This document shows, piece after piece, positions 4,709-10,940 of a stretch of DNA of 16,003 bases; position 1 is the stretch's first letter, and the number at the start of each line of letters is the position of its first letter. The notes beneath the pieces are model-generated. The model did no database searches. It was given only the letters and a program-made list of their open reading frames with translations, and was not told where the DNA came from. Origin of the DNA: Oscillospiraceae bacterium (GTDB lineage Bacteria; Bacillota_A; Clostridia; Oscillospirales; WRJC01). The stretch lies in contig WRJC01000066.1 of NCBI GenBank assembly GCA_009782405.1, positions 1 through 16,003 on the forward strand. Reading direction: 5' to 3'. A program made the position numbers and the translations under genes.

Positions 4709-7218
4709 AAAAGCAAAAAACGACGAAAAATATCATAAGCCTCATAGTCGCATTCGCGCTAACGCTGACGCTGTTCACGTTTGTCCCGGCATCGGTGAGC
4801 GCAGTAGGCGATGCCTATTCCACAATCAGCGCGGGTTATTATCACACTCTTGCGATCAAGAGCGATGGCAACCTCTGGGCTTTGGGGTGGAACAGATATG
4901 GCGAACTCGGCGACGGCACAACAGAGGACAAGCACACGCCGACAAAAATCATGGACAACGTGGCGCAGATTTCGGCGGGCAGACTACAAACACTTGCTAT
5001 CAAGAACGATGGCAGCCTCTGGGCTTGGGGGTGGAACAGATATGGCCAACTCGGCGACGGCACGACGGAGGACAGGCACACGCCAGTGAAAATCATGGAC
5101 AGGGTGGCACAGGTTTCGGCGGGTTGGGATCACACTCTTGCGATCAAGAGCGATGGCAGCCTCTGGGCTTGGGGGTGGAACGAATATGGCCAACTCGGCG
5201 ACGGCACGACAGAGGACAGATATACGCCAATAAAAATCATGGACAACATGGCGCAGGTTTCGGTGGGTTTTAGGCACACGGTAGCTATCAAGAACGATGG
5301 CAGCCTCTGGGCTTGGGGGGACAACCGCTATGGCCAGCTCGGCGACGGCACGACGGAGGACAGACACATGCCAGTGAAAATCATGGACGGAGTGGCGCAG
5401 GTTTCGGCGGGCTATTATCACACGATGGCGATCAAAAGCGATGGCAGCCTGTGGGCGTGGGGGAATAACGGCAATGGACGACTCGGCGACGGCACGACGG
5501 AGGACAGGCACACGCCGGTGAAAATCATGGACGGAGTGGCACAGGTTTCGGCGGGCGGATCTCACACGATGGCGGTCAAGAGCGATGGCAGCCTGTGGGC
5601 GTGGGGGTGGAACAGATATGGTCAACTCGGCGACGGCACGACGGAAGACAGGCACACGCCGGTGCACATCATGGACGGAGTGGCGCAAGTTTCGGCGGGC
5701 TATTATCACACGATGGCGGTCAAGAGCGATGGCAGCCTGTGGGCGTGGGGGTATAACGACTATGGCCAGCTCGGCGATGGAACAACGGGGGACAGGCACA
5801 ACCCCGTAAAGATCATGAACGACGTGCTGCTGCCAGGCGGTGGTGCACCGCCCACGCCACAACCGCCCGACTCCGCCGAAAACATGAACCTGCCAACAGA
5901 CAGGCTCGCGGCGGTCACCGATGCGCAATCGGCGGCAGAACTCATCGAATCGACCGCGGCGGCGCTGACCCCCGAGGAAAAAGCGTCGCCCAAGGCCGTG
6001 GAACTGCTCGCGCTGTTCGCCGAGGAAGCCGCCATGCAGGCCGCGAGCGCGGCCGTGCCCGGCGGCGCCATCACCGTGAGCAAGGATACGGTAACACCAT
6101 TGCAGGCGGCGGCCGAAAGCGCGGCGGGCGCGGTCACGGCGGCGCTGGAAAATGGCGGCGTGGAAATGCAGCGCGAACTGCGCTCCGGCGTGAAGTTCAA
6201 GACGAGCGAAACGGGCAAGGTCACCGTGACCGTACAGCACTCGGCGGCGGAGACGACGCCGGACTACGTGAGAATCGAGGCGCCCGGCTGGCACGTGACC
6301 CTGCCCAAGGCCATGTACGAAAACGACGCGGCGGACGGCGACGTGACCATCACCGTCGAGGCAAAGGAAACCGCACGGCCGGGCGCGGCGGTGCTGAGCC
6401 TCCGGCCAAGCTACGCCGCGAACGCGGAAACGCGGACGGAGTACACGATCACGATCACGCAGAAGAACGTGGAAACCGCGCTGAAGAACAACGGCACGTT
6501 CGGATTCGAGCCAGCGGGCGGGGACACGGACTACCAGGCGGTGATCGACTCGCAGGGCTTCACCCTGGTCAGCAAGTACAGCACCTCGACGAAAAAGATC
6601 ATGGCCAAGATACGCGAAACCGGCACCTTCACGGTGCGCGAGAACAGAAAGAGTTTCGGCGACCTCTCCGCCAAGGACGCCAAAACGAGGGAGACCATCG
6701 AGAAGCTTGCGTCGCGGGGGGTGATCAACGGGCGGAGCGAAAAGACGTTCGCGCCCGACGACGCGATATCGAGGGTGGAACTGACCGCGCTGATCATGCG
6801 CGCGCTGTCGCGCATCGACAAAACGGCCCCGGCGGTGTTCGCCGACGTGAAGCCGGCCGACTGGTTCTACCACGAGGCGAACTCGGCGTACCAGTACGGC
6901 ATAGTGAACGGCACATCGGACGACAAATTCTCGCCGAACTCGACGATACAAAAAGACCAGATAGTGGCGATAGCAGCGAGGACGCTGCAGAACGAGAACC
7001 CGCGCTACAAGCCGATCGGTGCGGAAGAGCGGGAGAAATACCTGAAAGACATAGCCGACAGGGGCAGCCTGGCCGATTGGAGCCTCGGCGACATAGCGTT
7101 CGCATTCAAAATGAGGTTGGTCGCGCAAGCGAAGGACGGCAGGTTCAACCCCACGGAGAAGATGACGCGCTGCGATGCCGCCATGATCCTGGGCAACCTC
7201 TTCGACATCATCTGGTAA
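4705..7218 (+). CDS. secreted RCC1-repeat beta-propeller protein with three SLH domains
   Basis: The 837-residue protein has a signal peptide (MKKQKTTKN, hydrophobic stretch, cleavage likely after PASVSA at residue 33). Residues about 38-373 are seven 48-residue RCC1 repeats with the core SAGxxHTxAIKSDGSLWAWG and then GQLGDGTTEDRHTP, enough for one closed seven-bladed propeller. A proline-rich hinge (PPTPQPPD) leads into an alanine-rich helical and then beta-type region (about 385-640). Three S-layer homology domains finish the protein (about 651-705, 711-765 and 780-837), with motifs such as FADVKPADWFYHEAN and GRFNPTEKMTR. SLH domains bind secondary cell wall polymer, so the propeller is displayed on the surface. 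GGAGG 8 nt upstream fixes the ATG. RCC1 propellers are protein- or ligand-binding platforms; the partner is unknown. No convincing promoter was found in 4594-4704, so it may depend on the promoter at 4197. Confidence 0.9.
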   Translation: MKKQKTTKNIISLIVAFALTLTLFTFVPASVSAVGDAYSTISAGYYHTLAIKSDGNLWALGWNRYGELGDGTTEDKHTPTKIMDNVAQISAGRLQTLAIKNDGSLWAWGWNRYGQLGDGTTEDRHTPVKIMDRVAQVSAGWDHTLAIKSDGSLWAWGWNEYGQLGDGTTEDRYTPIKIMDNMAQVSVGFRHTVAIKNDGSLWAWGDNRYGQLGDGTTEDRHMPVKIMDGVAQVSAGYYHTMAIKSDGSLWAWGNNGNGRLGDGTTEDRHTPVKIMDGVAQVSAGGSHTMAVKSDGSLWAWGWNRYGQLGDGTTEDRHTPVHIMDGVAQVSAGYYHTMAVKSDGSLWAWGYNDYGQLGDGTTGDRHNPVKIMNDVLLPGGGAPPTPQPPDSAENMNLPTDRLAAVTDAQSAAELIESTAAALTPEEKASPKAVELLALFAEEAAMQAASAAVPGGAITVSKDTVTPLQAAAESAAGAVTAALENGGVEMQRELRSGVKFKTSETGKVTVTVQHSAAETTPDYVRIEAPGWHVTLPKAMYENDAADGDVTITVEAKETARPGAAVLSLRPSYAANAETRTEYTITITQKNVETALKNNGTFGFEPAGGDTDYQAVIDSQGFTLVSKYSTSTKKIMAKIRETGTFTVRENRKSFGDLSAKDAKTRETIEKLASRGVINGRSEKTFAPDDAISRVELTALIMRALSRIDKTAPAVFADVKPADWFYHEANSAYQYGIVNGTSDDKFSPNSTIQKDQIVAIAARTLQNENPRYKPIGAEEREKYLKDIADRGSLADWSLGDIAFAFKMRLVAQAKDGRFNPTEKMTRCDAAMILGNLFDIIW
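4815..5820 (+). repeat. seven tandem 144-bp coding repeats (RCC1 blades)
   Basis: Within the RCC1/SLH gene seven units of 144 bp follow without gaps. Long blocks such as GATGGCAGCCT and GGCGACGGCAC recur in nearly every unit. The first unit diverges most, and units 5 to 7 are most alike. The DNA-level similarity, beyond what the protein needs, points to recent tandem amplification or gene conversion. Confidence 0.9.
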
Positions 7219-7243
7219 ATACAAAATACGGCAAAAGCAAAAC

Positions 7244-7279
7244 AAGCCGGTTCTCCTTGCGGGAGGGCCGGCTTTTTTT
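7244..7279 (+). terminator. rho-independent terminator after the RCC1/SLH gene (copy B of a repeated terminator)
   Basis: A 13-bp stem pairs 7244-7256 with 7262-7274 (loop TTGCG), followed by a T-run to 7279. It matches the terminator at 4130. Where that copy has A-T and G-U pairs, this one has G-C pairs. Confidence 0.9.
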
Positions 7280-7283
7280 ATGC

Positions 7284-7327
7284 GGTAAAATCCAGATTAC
7301 AGAACCGTATGAAGCATGATTTATAAT
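7284..7327 (+). promoter_or_regulatory. repeated upstream element plus promoter (copy 1), before the two-helix peptide gene
   Basis: GGTAAAATCC at 7284 is followed by AGATTACAG and, 38 bp from its start, by TATAAT (7322-7327). The copies at 7584 and 8214 keep the same 38-bp spacing. There is no good TTGACA at 16-18 bp; the nearest -35-like hexamer is TTACAG at 19 bp. The conserved block may therefore be an activator site that compensates for a weak -35. Confidence 0.6.
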
Positions 7328-7379
7328 GGTTATGTAAACAAAAACAATCAAAAACAAAAAAATTTGGAGGGTTTTTATC

Positions 7380-7577
7380 ATGTCAAATTTATTGGGAATC
7401 GTCGTAGCCGTAAGCGTTGTTTTGATAGTCTTGATCATTATTATAGCGATCATAAGCAAAATCTTAAAAATGATTTTGGAACTATGCAAAATGGTAATGA
7501 TACTGCTCGGAGTTACGGCTGGAATTATTTTGTGCGCTTATATTGCCATAGGATATTTGCCCACGGTCATAAAATAA
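7380..7577 (+). CDS. small hydrophobic membrane protein, two predicted helices
   Basis: The 65-residue product is almost wholly hydrophobic. The first membrane segment is about residues 5-27 (LLGIVVAVSVVLIVLIIIIA). A short basic/acidic stretch follows (SKILKMILELCK), then a second segment about residues 38-58 (MVMILLGVTAGIILCAYIAI). There is no signal cleavage site or lipobox. Initiation at 7380 is supported by TTGGAGGG about 8 nt upstream. It has its own upstream element (7284) and is followed by another copy (7584), so it is probably monocistronic. No family was recognised. It could be a membrane-protein partner or a regulatory peptide. It does not look like a classical bacteriocin, having no leader with a double-glycine site. 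Confidence 0.7.
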   Translation: MSNLLGIVVAVSVVLIVLIIIIAIISKILKMILELCKMVMILLGVTAGIILCAYIAIGYLPTVIK

Positions 7578-7583
7578 AAACCC

Positions 7584-7627
7584 GGTAAAATCCGGATTAC
7601 AAAATCGCATGAAGCATGATTTATAAT
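7584..7627 (+). promoter_or_regulatory. repeated upstream element plus promoter (copy 2), before the 46-aa ORF and four-helix protein
   Basis: GGTAAAATCC at 7584 continues into a 10-bp palindrome, AATCCGGATT, which is perfect in this copy. TATAAT lies at 7622-7627, again 38 bp from the start of the element. About 40 bases around the -10, including GCATGATTTATAATGGTTA, are nearly identical to copy 1. Confidence 0.6.
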
Positions 7628-7676
7628 GGTTACATAAACAAAACAATCGAAAACAAAAGAAGGAGGAGTCAAGTCC

Positions 7677-7817
7677 ATGGACGCGAAATTTTATCGGAGG
7701 GCGAGAGACAGCCCGGCATATTCGGAAATCCACAGCCCGCAAAACTTTAGATCCGGCACACATACAAAAATTATTTTCAAAACAAAAAAAGGATGGTATG
7801 GACATGAACGCTACTAA
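7677..7817 (+). CDS. 46-residue basic hypothetical protein
   Basis: An ATG at 7677 has the best ribosome binding site of the area, AAGGAGGAG ending 8 nt upstream, and lies just after the repeated promoter element at 7584. The product starts MDAKFYRRARDSPAYSEIHS and ends KKGWYGHERY. It is basic and soluble-looking, with no signal peptide or membrane helix, and no family was recognised. The frame overlaps the start of the four-helix membrane protein gene by 20 bases, so translation of the two may be coupled. It may be a real small protein, a leader peptide, or the stump of a decayed gene. Confidence 0.5.
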   Translation: MDAKFYRRARDSPAYSEIHSPQNFRSGTHTKIIFKTKKGWYGHERY

Positions 7818-8202
7818 AAAAGGGATAATCGGCATGATTATCGGCGCAATTATTCCGGCGGCAATTATCATAATAATGGCGGGTATGAATAATTCACCCG
7901 CATCGGGTACATTATCTATTTTGCCATATATGCCTTTGGCGGCATTGGTGGGAGCCCTTTACGGGTTTGGGTATGCATTTGGATGGAAACTCGGGGTAAG
8001 GGGGCTTGGAAAAGCGTTAGGCGTGGCAGGCGCAACTTCATTTTTCATTATCTTGTTTTCAAGGGACAGGCGGAGCGGGTTCATGTGGTCGCTGGTAATA
8101 TTCATCTTCGCGATATCGTTTACATTGGGCTTTGCATACATACCCGGAATTTACATCGGAATCAGGGATATTGTGCGGGAAAGAAGAATCTTGAAAGCTT
8201 GA
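7798..8202 (+). CDS. hypothetical membrane protein, about four transmembrane helices
   Basis: This 134-residue product has about four membrane segments: residues 9-29 (IIGMIIGAIIPAAIIIIMAG), about 41-66 (LPYMPLAALVGALYGFGYAFG), about 74-90 (ALGVAGATSFFIILF) and about 97-121. A basic cytoplasmic tail (RERRILK) follows. The ATG at 7798 has AAGG about 5 nt upstream; a second ATG two codons on is a possible alternative. It overlaps the end of the 46-residue ORF and shares its promoter at 7584. No family was recognised. The glycine/alanine-rich helices are compatible with a small integral membrane protein of unknown role. Confidence 0.75.
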   Translation: MDMNATKKGIIGMIIGAIIPAAIIIIMAGMNNSPASGTLSILPYMPLAALVGALYGFGYAFGWKLGVRGLGKALGVAGATSFFIILFSRDRRSGFMWSLVIFIFAISFTLGFAYIPGIYIGIRDIVRERRILKA

Positions 8203-8213
8203 ACAAAAATTTC

Positions 8214-8257
8214 GGTAAAATCCAGATTACAGACCCGAATAGGGCGTAATATATAAT
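8214..8257 (+). promoter_or_regulatory. repeated upstream element plus promoter (copy 3), before the CHAP hydrolase gene
   Basis: GGTAAAATCCAGATTACAG (from 8214) is identical to copy 1 over its first 19 bases. TATAAT (8252-8257) again starts 38 bp downstream. The spacer between them differs from copies 1 and 2, so the two conserved blocks, not the whole region, are kept. Confidence 0.6.
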
Positions 8258-8320
8258 ATCCGCATAAGCAAAAATTCAAATCACAAACAAAAACCAATTA
8301 ATCAAAAAGGAGAAACTGCA

Positions 8321-9577
8321 ATGAAAAAAGCGAATTTGAAAACAAAAGCGACATCACTGGTTTTGGCGATAATGATGATCTTCGCAATGATACCGATTGT
8401 CGCAATGAACGCGAGTGCCGCAGCTTTTATAGCGAGAACTACAGCGCCATCAACCAGCGAAAGTTGTTTTTATTCGGGCAACCCATTTTATCAGGCTGGT
8501 TATGGCATGCCAAATTGCACCGCTTACGCCTATGGCAGGGCTTGGGAATTGTTGGGGCGAAAACCCGATTTATCATTGGGGAACGCAGGAAACTGGTGGA
8601 GCTACAACAACGGATACCCTCAATCGTATGCATCTGGCCAAACCCCAAAGCTAGGAGCCGTCGTATGTTGGAGCGGGGGGCCATACAGCGGGCAAGGGCA
8701 CGTCGCAATCGTCGAAAAAATTGACGGCAGCAACGTATATGTTTCGGAATCGGCATGGAATGGATTCAATTTCAAATATGGCCGTACAGTGGCGAGCATC
8801 ACCAGCGAGGGATATAACTTCCAAGGATATATATACATTGGCGATTGGGCCAGCGGCGGACAAACCACCACGACGGCATCATCGAATTCAGACAACCCAT
8901 ACCCTGTTCCCAAAAGAAACATTTACGTGACGCCCGGATCGGAGCCTTTCATGAAAGGGGAAGACGTAAAATATGTGCAATGGGGGCTCAACAAGATAAT
9001 GTCGGCTGGGCTTAACGTGGACGGGATTTTTGGATATGCGAGCGAAAACGCGGTAAAAGCGTTTCAGCGCAAATACGGGCTTGTAGTCGATGGTATTTTC
9101 GGTGCCAAATCCTTAGAGAAAATGCAGGAACTTCTCAAACCCGTCTCCACCAAAACCTGCACGATCACATTCAACGCAAACGGCGGTTCGGTAAACCCCG
9201 GTTCCCAGACGGTAGCCTCCGGAGGCAAACCCACGTTGCCGACGCCTACGCGCAGCGGCTATGACTTCAAAGGCTGGTACACGGCGACAAGCGGCGGCAG
9301 CCAAGTGACCAACTCCACCACCATAAATTCAAGCATGACCTTATATGCGCACTGGGCCGCCAAACAGCAGACAGCCATCATCATCAACGTGAATTCTTCT
9401 TACAACCCGGGCACCGACGTGACCATCAGATACTGGGCCGGCTTCTCGATACCTCTTGGCGCAAGGGTGACGATACTCGACAGCGCGGTCGATCCCGCTG
9501 ACGGCGTGAGGGCTTACAAAGTCAATTACCAAGGCAACATTGGCTGGGTTTGCTACAAGTATCTGCGGTTCGAATAA
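8321..9577 (+). CDS. secreted CHAP-domain peptidoglycan hydrolase with PG-binding, InlB-type and SH3-like domains
   Basis: The 418-residue protein has a signal peptide (MKKANLKTK, hydrophobic stretch, cleavage near NASAAA, about residue 34). A CHAP domain (about 45-175) follows. Its nucleophile is C66 in MPNCTAYAYGRAWE and its histidine H127 is in GQGHVAIVE; this is the papain-like Cys/His pair of peptidoglycan amidases and endopeptidases. A PG_binding_1 domain is at about 207-272 (GEDVKYVQWGLN, DGIFGYASENAVKAFQRKYG, VDGIFGAKS). An InlB B-repeat (Listeria-Bacteroides type) is at about 279-347 (TFNANGG to GYDFKGWYT to MTLYAHWAA). A C-terminal SH3-like wall-binding segment ends GWVCYKYLRFE. AAGGAG 8 nt upstream supports the ATG. 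It probably cleaves the cell's own wall during growth or acts on other cells. No immunity gene is evident. Confidence 0.88.
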   Translation: MKKANLKTKATSLVLAIMMIFAMIPIVAMNASAAAFIARTTAPSTSESCFYSGNPFYQAGYGMPNCTAYAYGRAWELLGRKPDLSLGNAGNWWSYNNGYPQSYASGQTPKLGAVVCWSGGPYSGQGHVAIVEKIDGSNVYVSESAWNGFNFKYGRTVASITSEGYNFQGYIYIGDWASGGQTTTTASSNSDNPYPVPKRNIYVTPGSEPFMKGEDVKYVQWGLNKIMSAGLNVDGIFGYASENAVKAFQRKYGLVVDGIFGAKSLEKMQELLKPVSTKTCTITFNANGGSVNPGSQTVASGGKPTLPTPTRSGYDFKGWYTATSGGSQVTNSTTINSSMTLYAHWAAKQQTAIIINVNSSYNPGTDVTIRYWAGFSIPLGARVTILDSAVDPADGVRAYKVNYQGNIGWVCYKYLRFE

Positions 9578-9615
9578 GGTTCAAGAAATCTGAAATAGCA
9601 TCCTTTTCAAAAAAT

Positions 9616-9660
9616 CCCCGAAAACAAAGCTCAAAAGCACAGTTTTCGGGGGTTTTTTTT
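9616..9660 (+). terminator. rho-independent terminator after the CHAP gene
   Basis: CCCCGAAAAC (9616-9625) pairs perfectly with GTTTTCGGGG (9642-9651) across a 16-nt loop and is followed by eight T. It lies about 40 bp after the CHAP stop. From here to the promoter at 9784 (9661-9783) I see no gene or other clear signal. Confidence 0.9.
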
Positions 9661-9783
9661 GCTCCAACTATGAAACCGTTTCCGAAAATTTTACCCATTC
9701 GGCGACTAAATTATCCATGCAGCTTCATTCCCGTTTCCGCGACTTCATTTTCGATCGAATATGCAATATGTTTCAAAAACAGC

Positions 9784-9812
9784 TTGACAAATATGCCATG
9801 AAATGGTAAAAT
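9784..9812 (+). promoter_or_regulatory. sigma-A-type promoter of the DUF3990/DUF3791 cassette (copy 3 of a repeated promoter)
   Basis: TTGACA (9784-9789), 17-bp spacer with the CCAT-GAA-ATGG dyad, TAAAAT (9807-9812). It is identical to the MNT promoter at 4197 over the -35, spacer, -10 and several upstream bases. Transcription should begin near 9819, giving a leader of only about 25 nt. Confidence 0.82.
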
Positions 9813-9842
9813 TGTGGTATAAATGGAAAAATGGAGCCGAAA

Positions 9843-10388
9843 ATGCCAAACACGATTATTCTTTATCACGGGACAACGCATGATTTCACGGAAATTGACG
9901 TGACGAGGGGAAAACCTTTCAAGGATTTCGGAAAGGGATTTTATCTTACTGAAATTTATGGGCATGCCCGTAATATCGCAGTCCGAAATCGCAAAATCGA
10001 GGAAGATCGCCTTAGAGTTATAGGCGATGACAGGAAATTGCCCGTATTCATTTATTCCTACGAATTTGAGGTTGAAAAAACAAGCAAATTAAATGTGAAA
10101 TATTTCAGCGCCGCCGACCGCGAATGGCTGAGATTCATTGTCTCAAACAGAATGAACAGAACTCGCCAACACAGCTATGACATCGTGATAGGGCCAACGG
10201 CCAATGATGATACCCGCGCATCAATCCGCGCGGTCATGAGCGCGGCAAACGGGGAAGTTTTAAGCGATGCCGCGATCAAATTGCTCGTTGAAATGCTTGA
10301 GCCGTATAATTTGCCCAAGCAATACTATTTCGGCACGCCCGAAGCATCGGCGCTGTTGAAACTTTTGGGGAGGGAAAAATTGCCATGA
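9843..10388 (+). CDS. DUF3990 family protein (ADP-ribosyltransferase-like, putative toxin)
   Basis: This 181-residue protein fits DUF3990 from end to end. It has ILYHGTTHDF near the N-terminus (Y8-H9-G10), then DFGKGFYLT (28-36), EWLRFIVSNR, and YDIVIGPTANDD (from 112). The C-terminus has an LVEMLEPYNLPKQYYFGTPEA segment. DUF3990 is placed in the ADP-ribosyltransferase fold group; the H in YHG and the GFYLT strand sit where ART enzymes bind NAD. The ATG at 9843 is preferred to one at 9831 because GGAG lies 6 nt before it. The stop overlaps the next start by 4 bp (ATGA), so the genes are translated together. Role as a toxin is an inference from fold and from the operon with two small proteins. 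Target and activity are unknown. Confidence 0.8.
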   Translation: MPNTIILYHGTTHDFTEIDVTRGKPFKDFGKGFYLTEIYGHARNIAVRNRKIEEDRLRVIGDDRKLPVFIYSYEFEVEKTSKLNVKYFSAADREWLRFIVSNRMNRTRQHSYDIVIGPTANDDTRASIRAVMSAANGEVLSDAAIKLLVEMLEPYNLPKQYYFGTPEASALLKLLGREKLP

Positions 10389-10621
10389 CCGAACAAAAGA
10401 TCCGATTTTGCATAGATGCGCTTGCCGCCGACGTGGCGGACAAGTTCGCAAAGGAAGCTGGCTATGAAATAACCGACGCTCTGCGGGAGTTTATGAACAC
10501 AAAAACCTATTCGCTCTTGTTCGATGGAGACTCGCTGCTCTATCTGGAGAGCGCCGAATATATTTTCGATATGCTCCAAGCCGAACAATGCGGCGACTGG
10601 GAGCGTTGGAGGGAGGAGTGA
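10385..10621 (+). CDS. small helical protein, middle gene of the DUF3990/DUF3791 cassette
   Basis: This 78-residue, mainly helical, acidic protein (DALAADVADKFAKEAG, then EFMNTKTYSLLFDGDSLLYLESAEYIFDMLQAE) has no signal peptide. The pattern 'F-x-x-S/T-K-T-Y-x-x-L-x-D ... L-Y-x-x-x-x-E/P-x-Y-I' resembles small proteins often encoded between DUF3990 and DUF3791 genes in Firmicutes. I do not know a fixed family name for it. The ATG overlaps the DUF3990 stop by 4 bp, and GGGGAGGG lies 10 nt upstream. It may be an antitoxin or a co-factor of the DUF3990 protein; that is inference from position and size. Confidence 0.75.
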   Translation: MTEQKIRFCIDALAADVADKFAKEAGYEITDALREFMNTKTYSLLFDGDSLLYLESAEYIFDMLQAEQCGDWERWREE

Positions 10622-10626
10622 GCGCC

Positions 10627-10848
10627 GTGAAACTAAACCAAGTGGCGCACTTGCAAACCGAAATCGCCCACGCATATATGCGCGAGCATAACATCAAACC
10701 TGCGGAGTTCGTCGAACTCGACCGCAAATACAATATACTCCGTTTCATCGCCGACGGCTATGAGCCTTTTCATTTGACAGGCACGCAAGGCGTAGTCGAT
10801 GAAGTCGAGGATTACATCCGAATTCAACGCGAACGCCTTGAAGCTTGA
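10627..10848 (+). CDS. DUF3791 family protein, third gene of the cassette
   Basis: This 73-residue protein matches DUF3791: an N-terminal helix (LQTEIAHAYMREHNIKPAEF), then VELDRKYNILRFIADGYEPF, HLTGTQGVVDEV and EDYI at the end, with the family's usual size of 60-75 residues. There are two in-frame GTG starts. The one at 10627 is preferred, with GGAGGAG 8 nt upstream; the one at 10618 overlaps the preceding stop and has a cramped site. DUF3791 genes are regular neighbours of DUF3990 genes, so it probably works with that protein, for example as antitoxin. This is inferred from gene association rather than a known mechanism. Confidence 0.8.
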   Translation: MKLNQVAHLQTEIAHAYMREHNIKPAEFVELDRKYNILRFIADGYEPFHLTGTQGVVDEVEDYIRIQRERLEA

Positions 10849-10883
10849 CATATTTCCCGATTTTCATGATGTAGTATTTCCCG
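10845..10883 (+). promoter_or_regulatory. possible weak promoter and direct repeat before the kinase gene
   Basis: TTGACA (10845-10850) overlaps the DUF3791 stop codon. The nearest -10-like hexamer is TAGTAT at a poor distance of 21 bp. Two copies of TATTTCCCG (10851-10859 and 10875-10883), 24 bp apart, frame this stretch and could be regulator sites. It is unclear whether the kinase has its own promoter or is read from the cassette. Confidence 0.25.
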
Positions 10884-10940
10884 GGCTTGAAAGAAGTTGC
10901 CCATAAAAAGCAAAAACAAAAAAGAAAGAGATCATAGCCA

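Noticed and set aside
4815..5820. Regular 144-bp periodicity as a possible CRISPR or satellite array
   Set aside because: The period is in frame and encodes RCC1 blades throughout; repeat and spacer lengths do not fit CRISPR.
4984..7245. A 753-codon open frame on the minus strand, antisense to the RCC1/SLH gene
   Set aside because: It mirrors the tandem repeats and GC-biased codons of the sense gene, is rich in Arg/His/Val with no domain, and has no ribosome binding site. The sense frame has a signal peptide, RCC1 and SLH domains.
9831..9842. ATG 9831 as the start of the DUF3990 protein
   Set aside because: GGAG at 9833-9836 is correctly spaced for ATG 9843, and family members begin just before ILYHG. 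The four extra residues add nothing recognisable.
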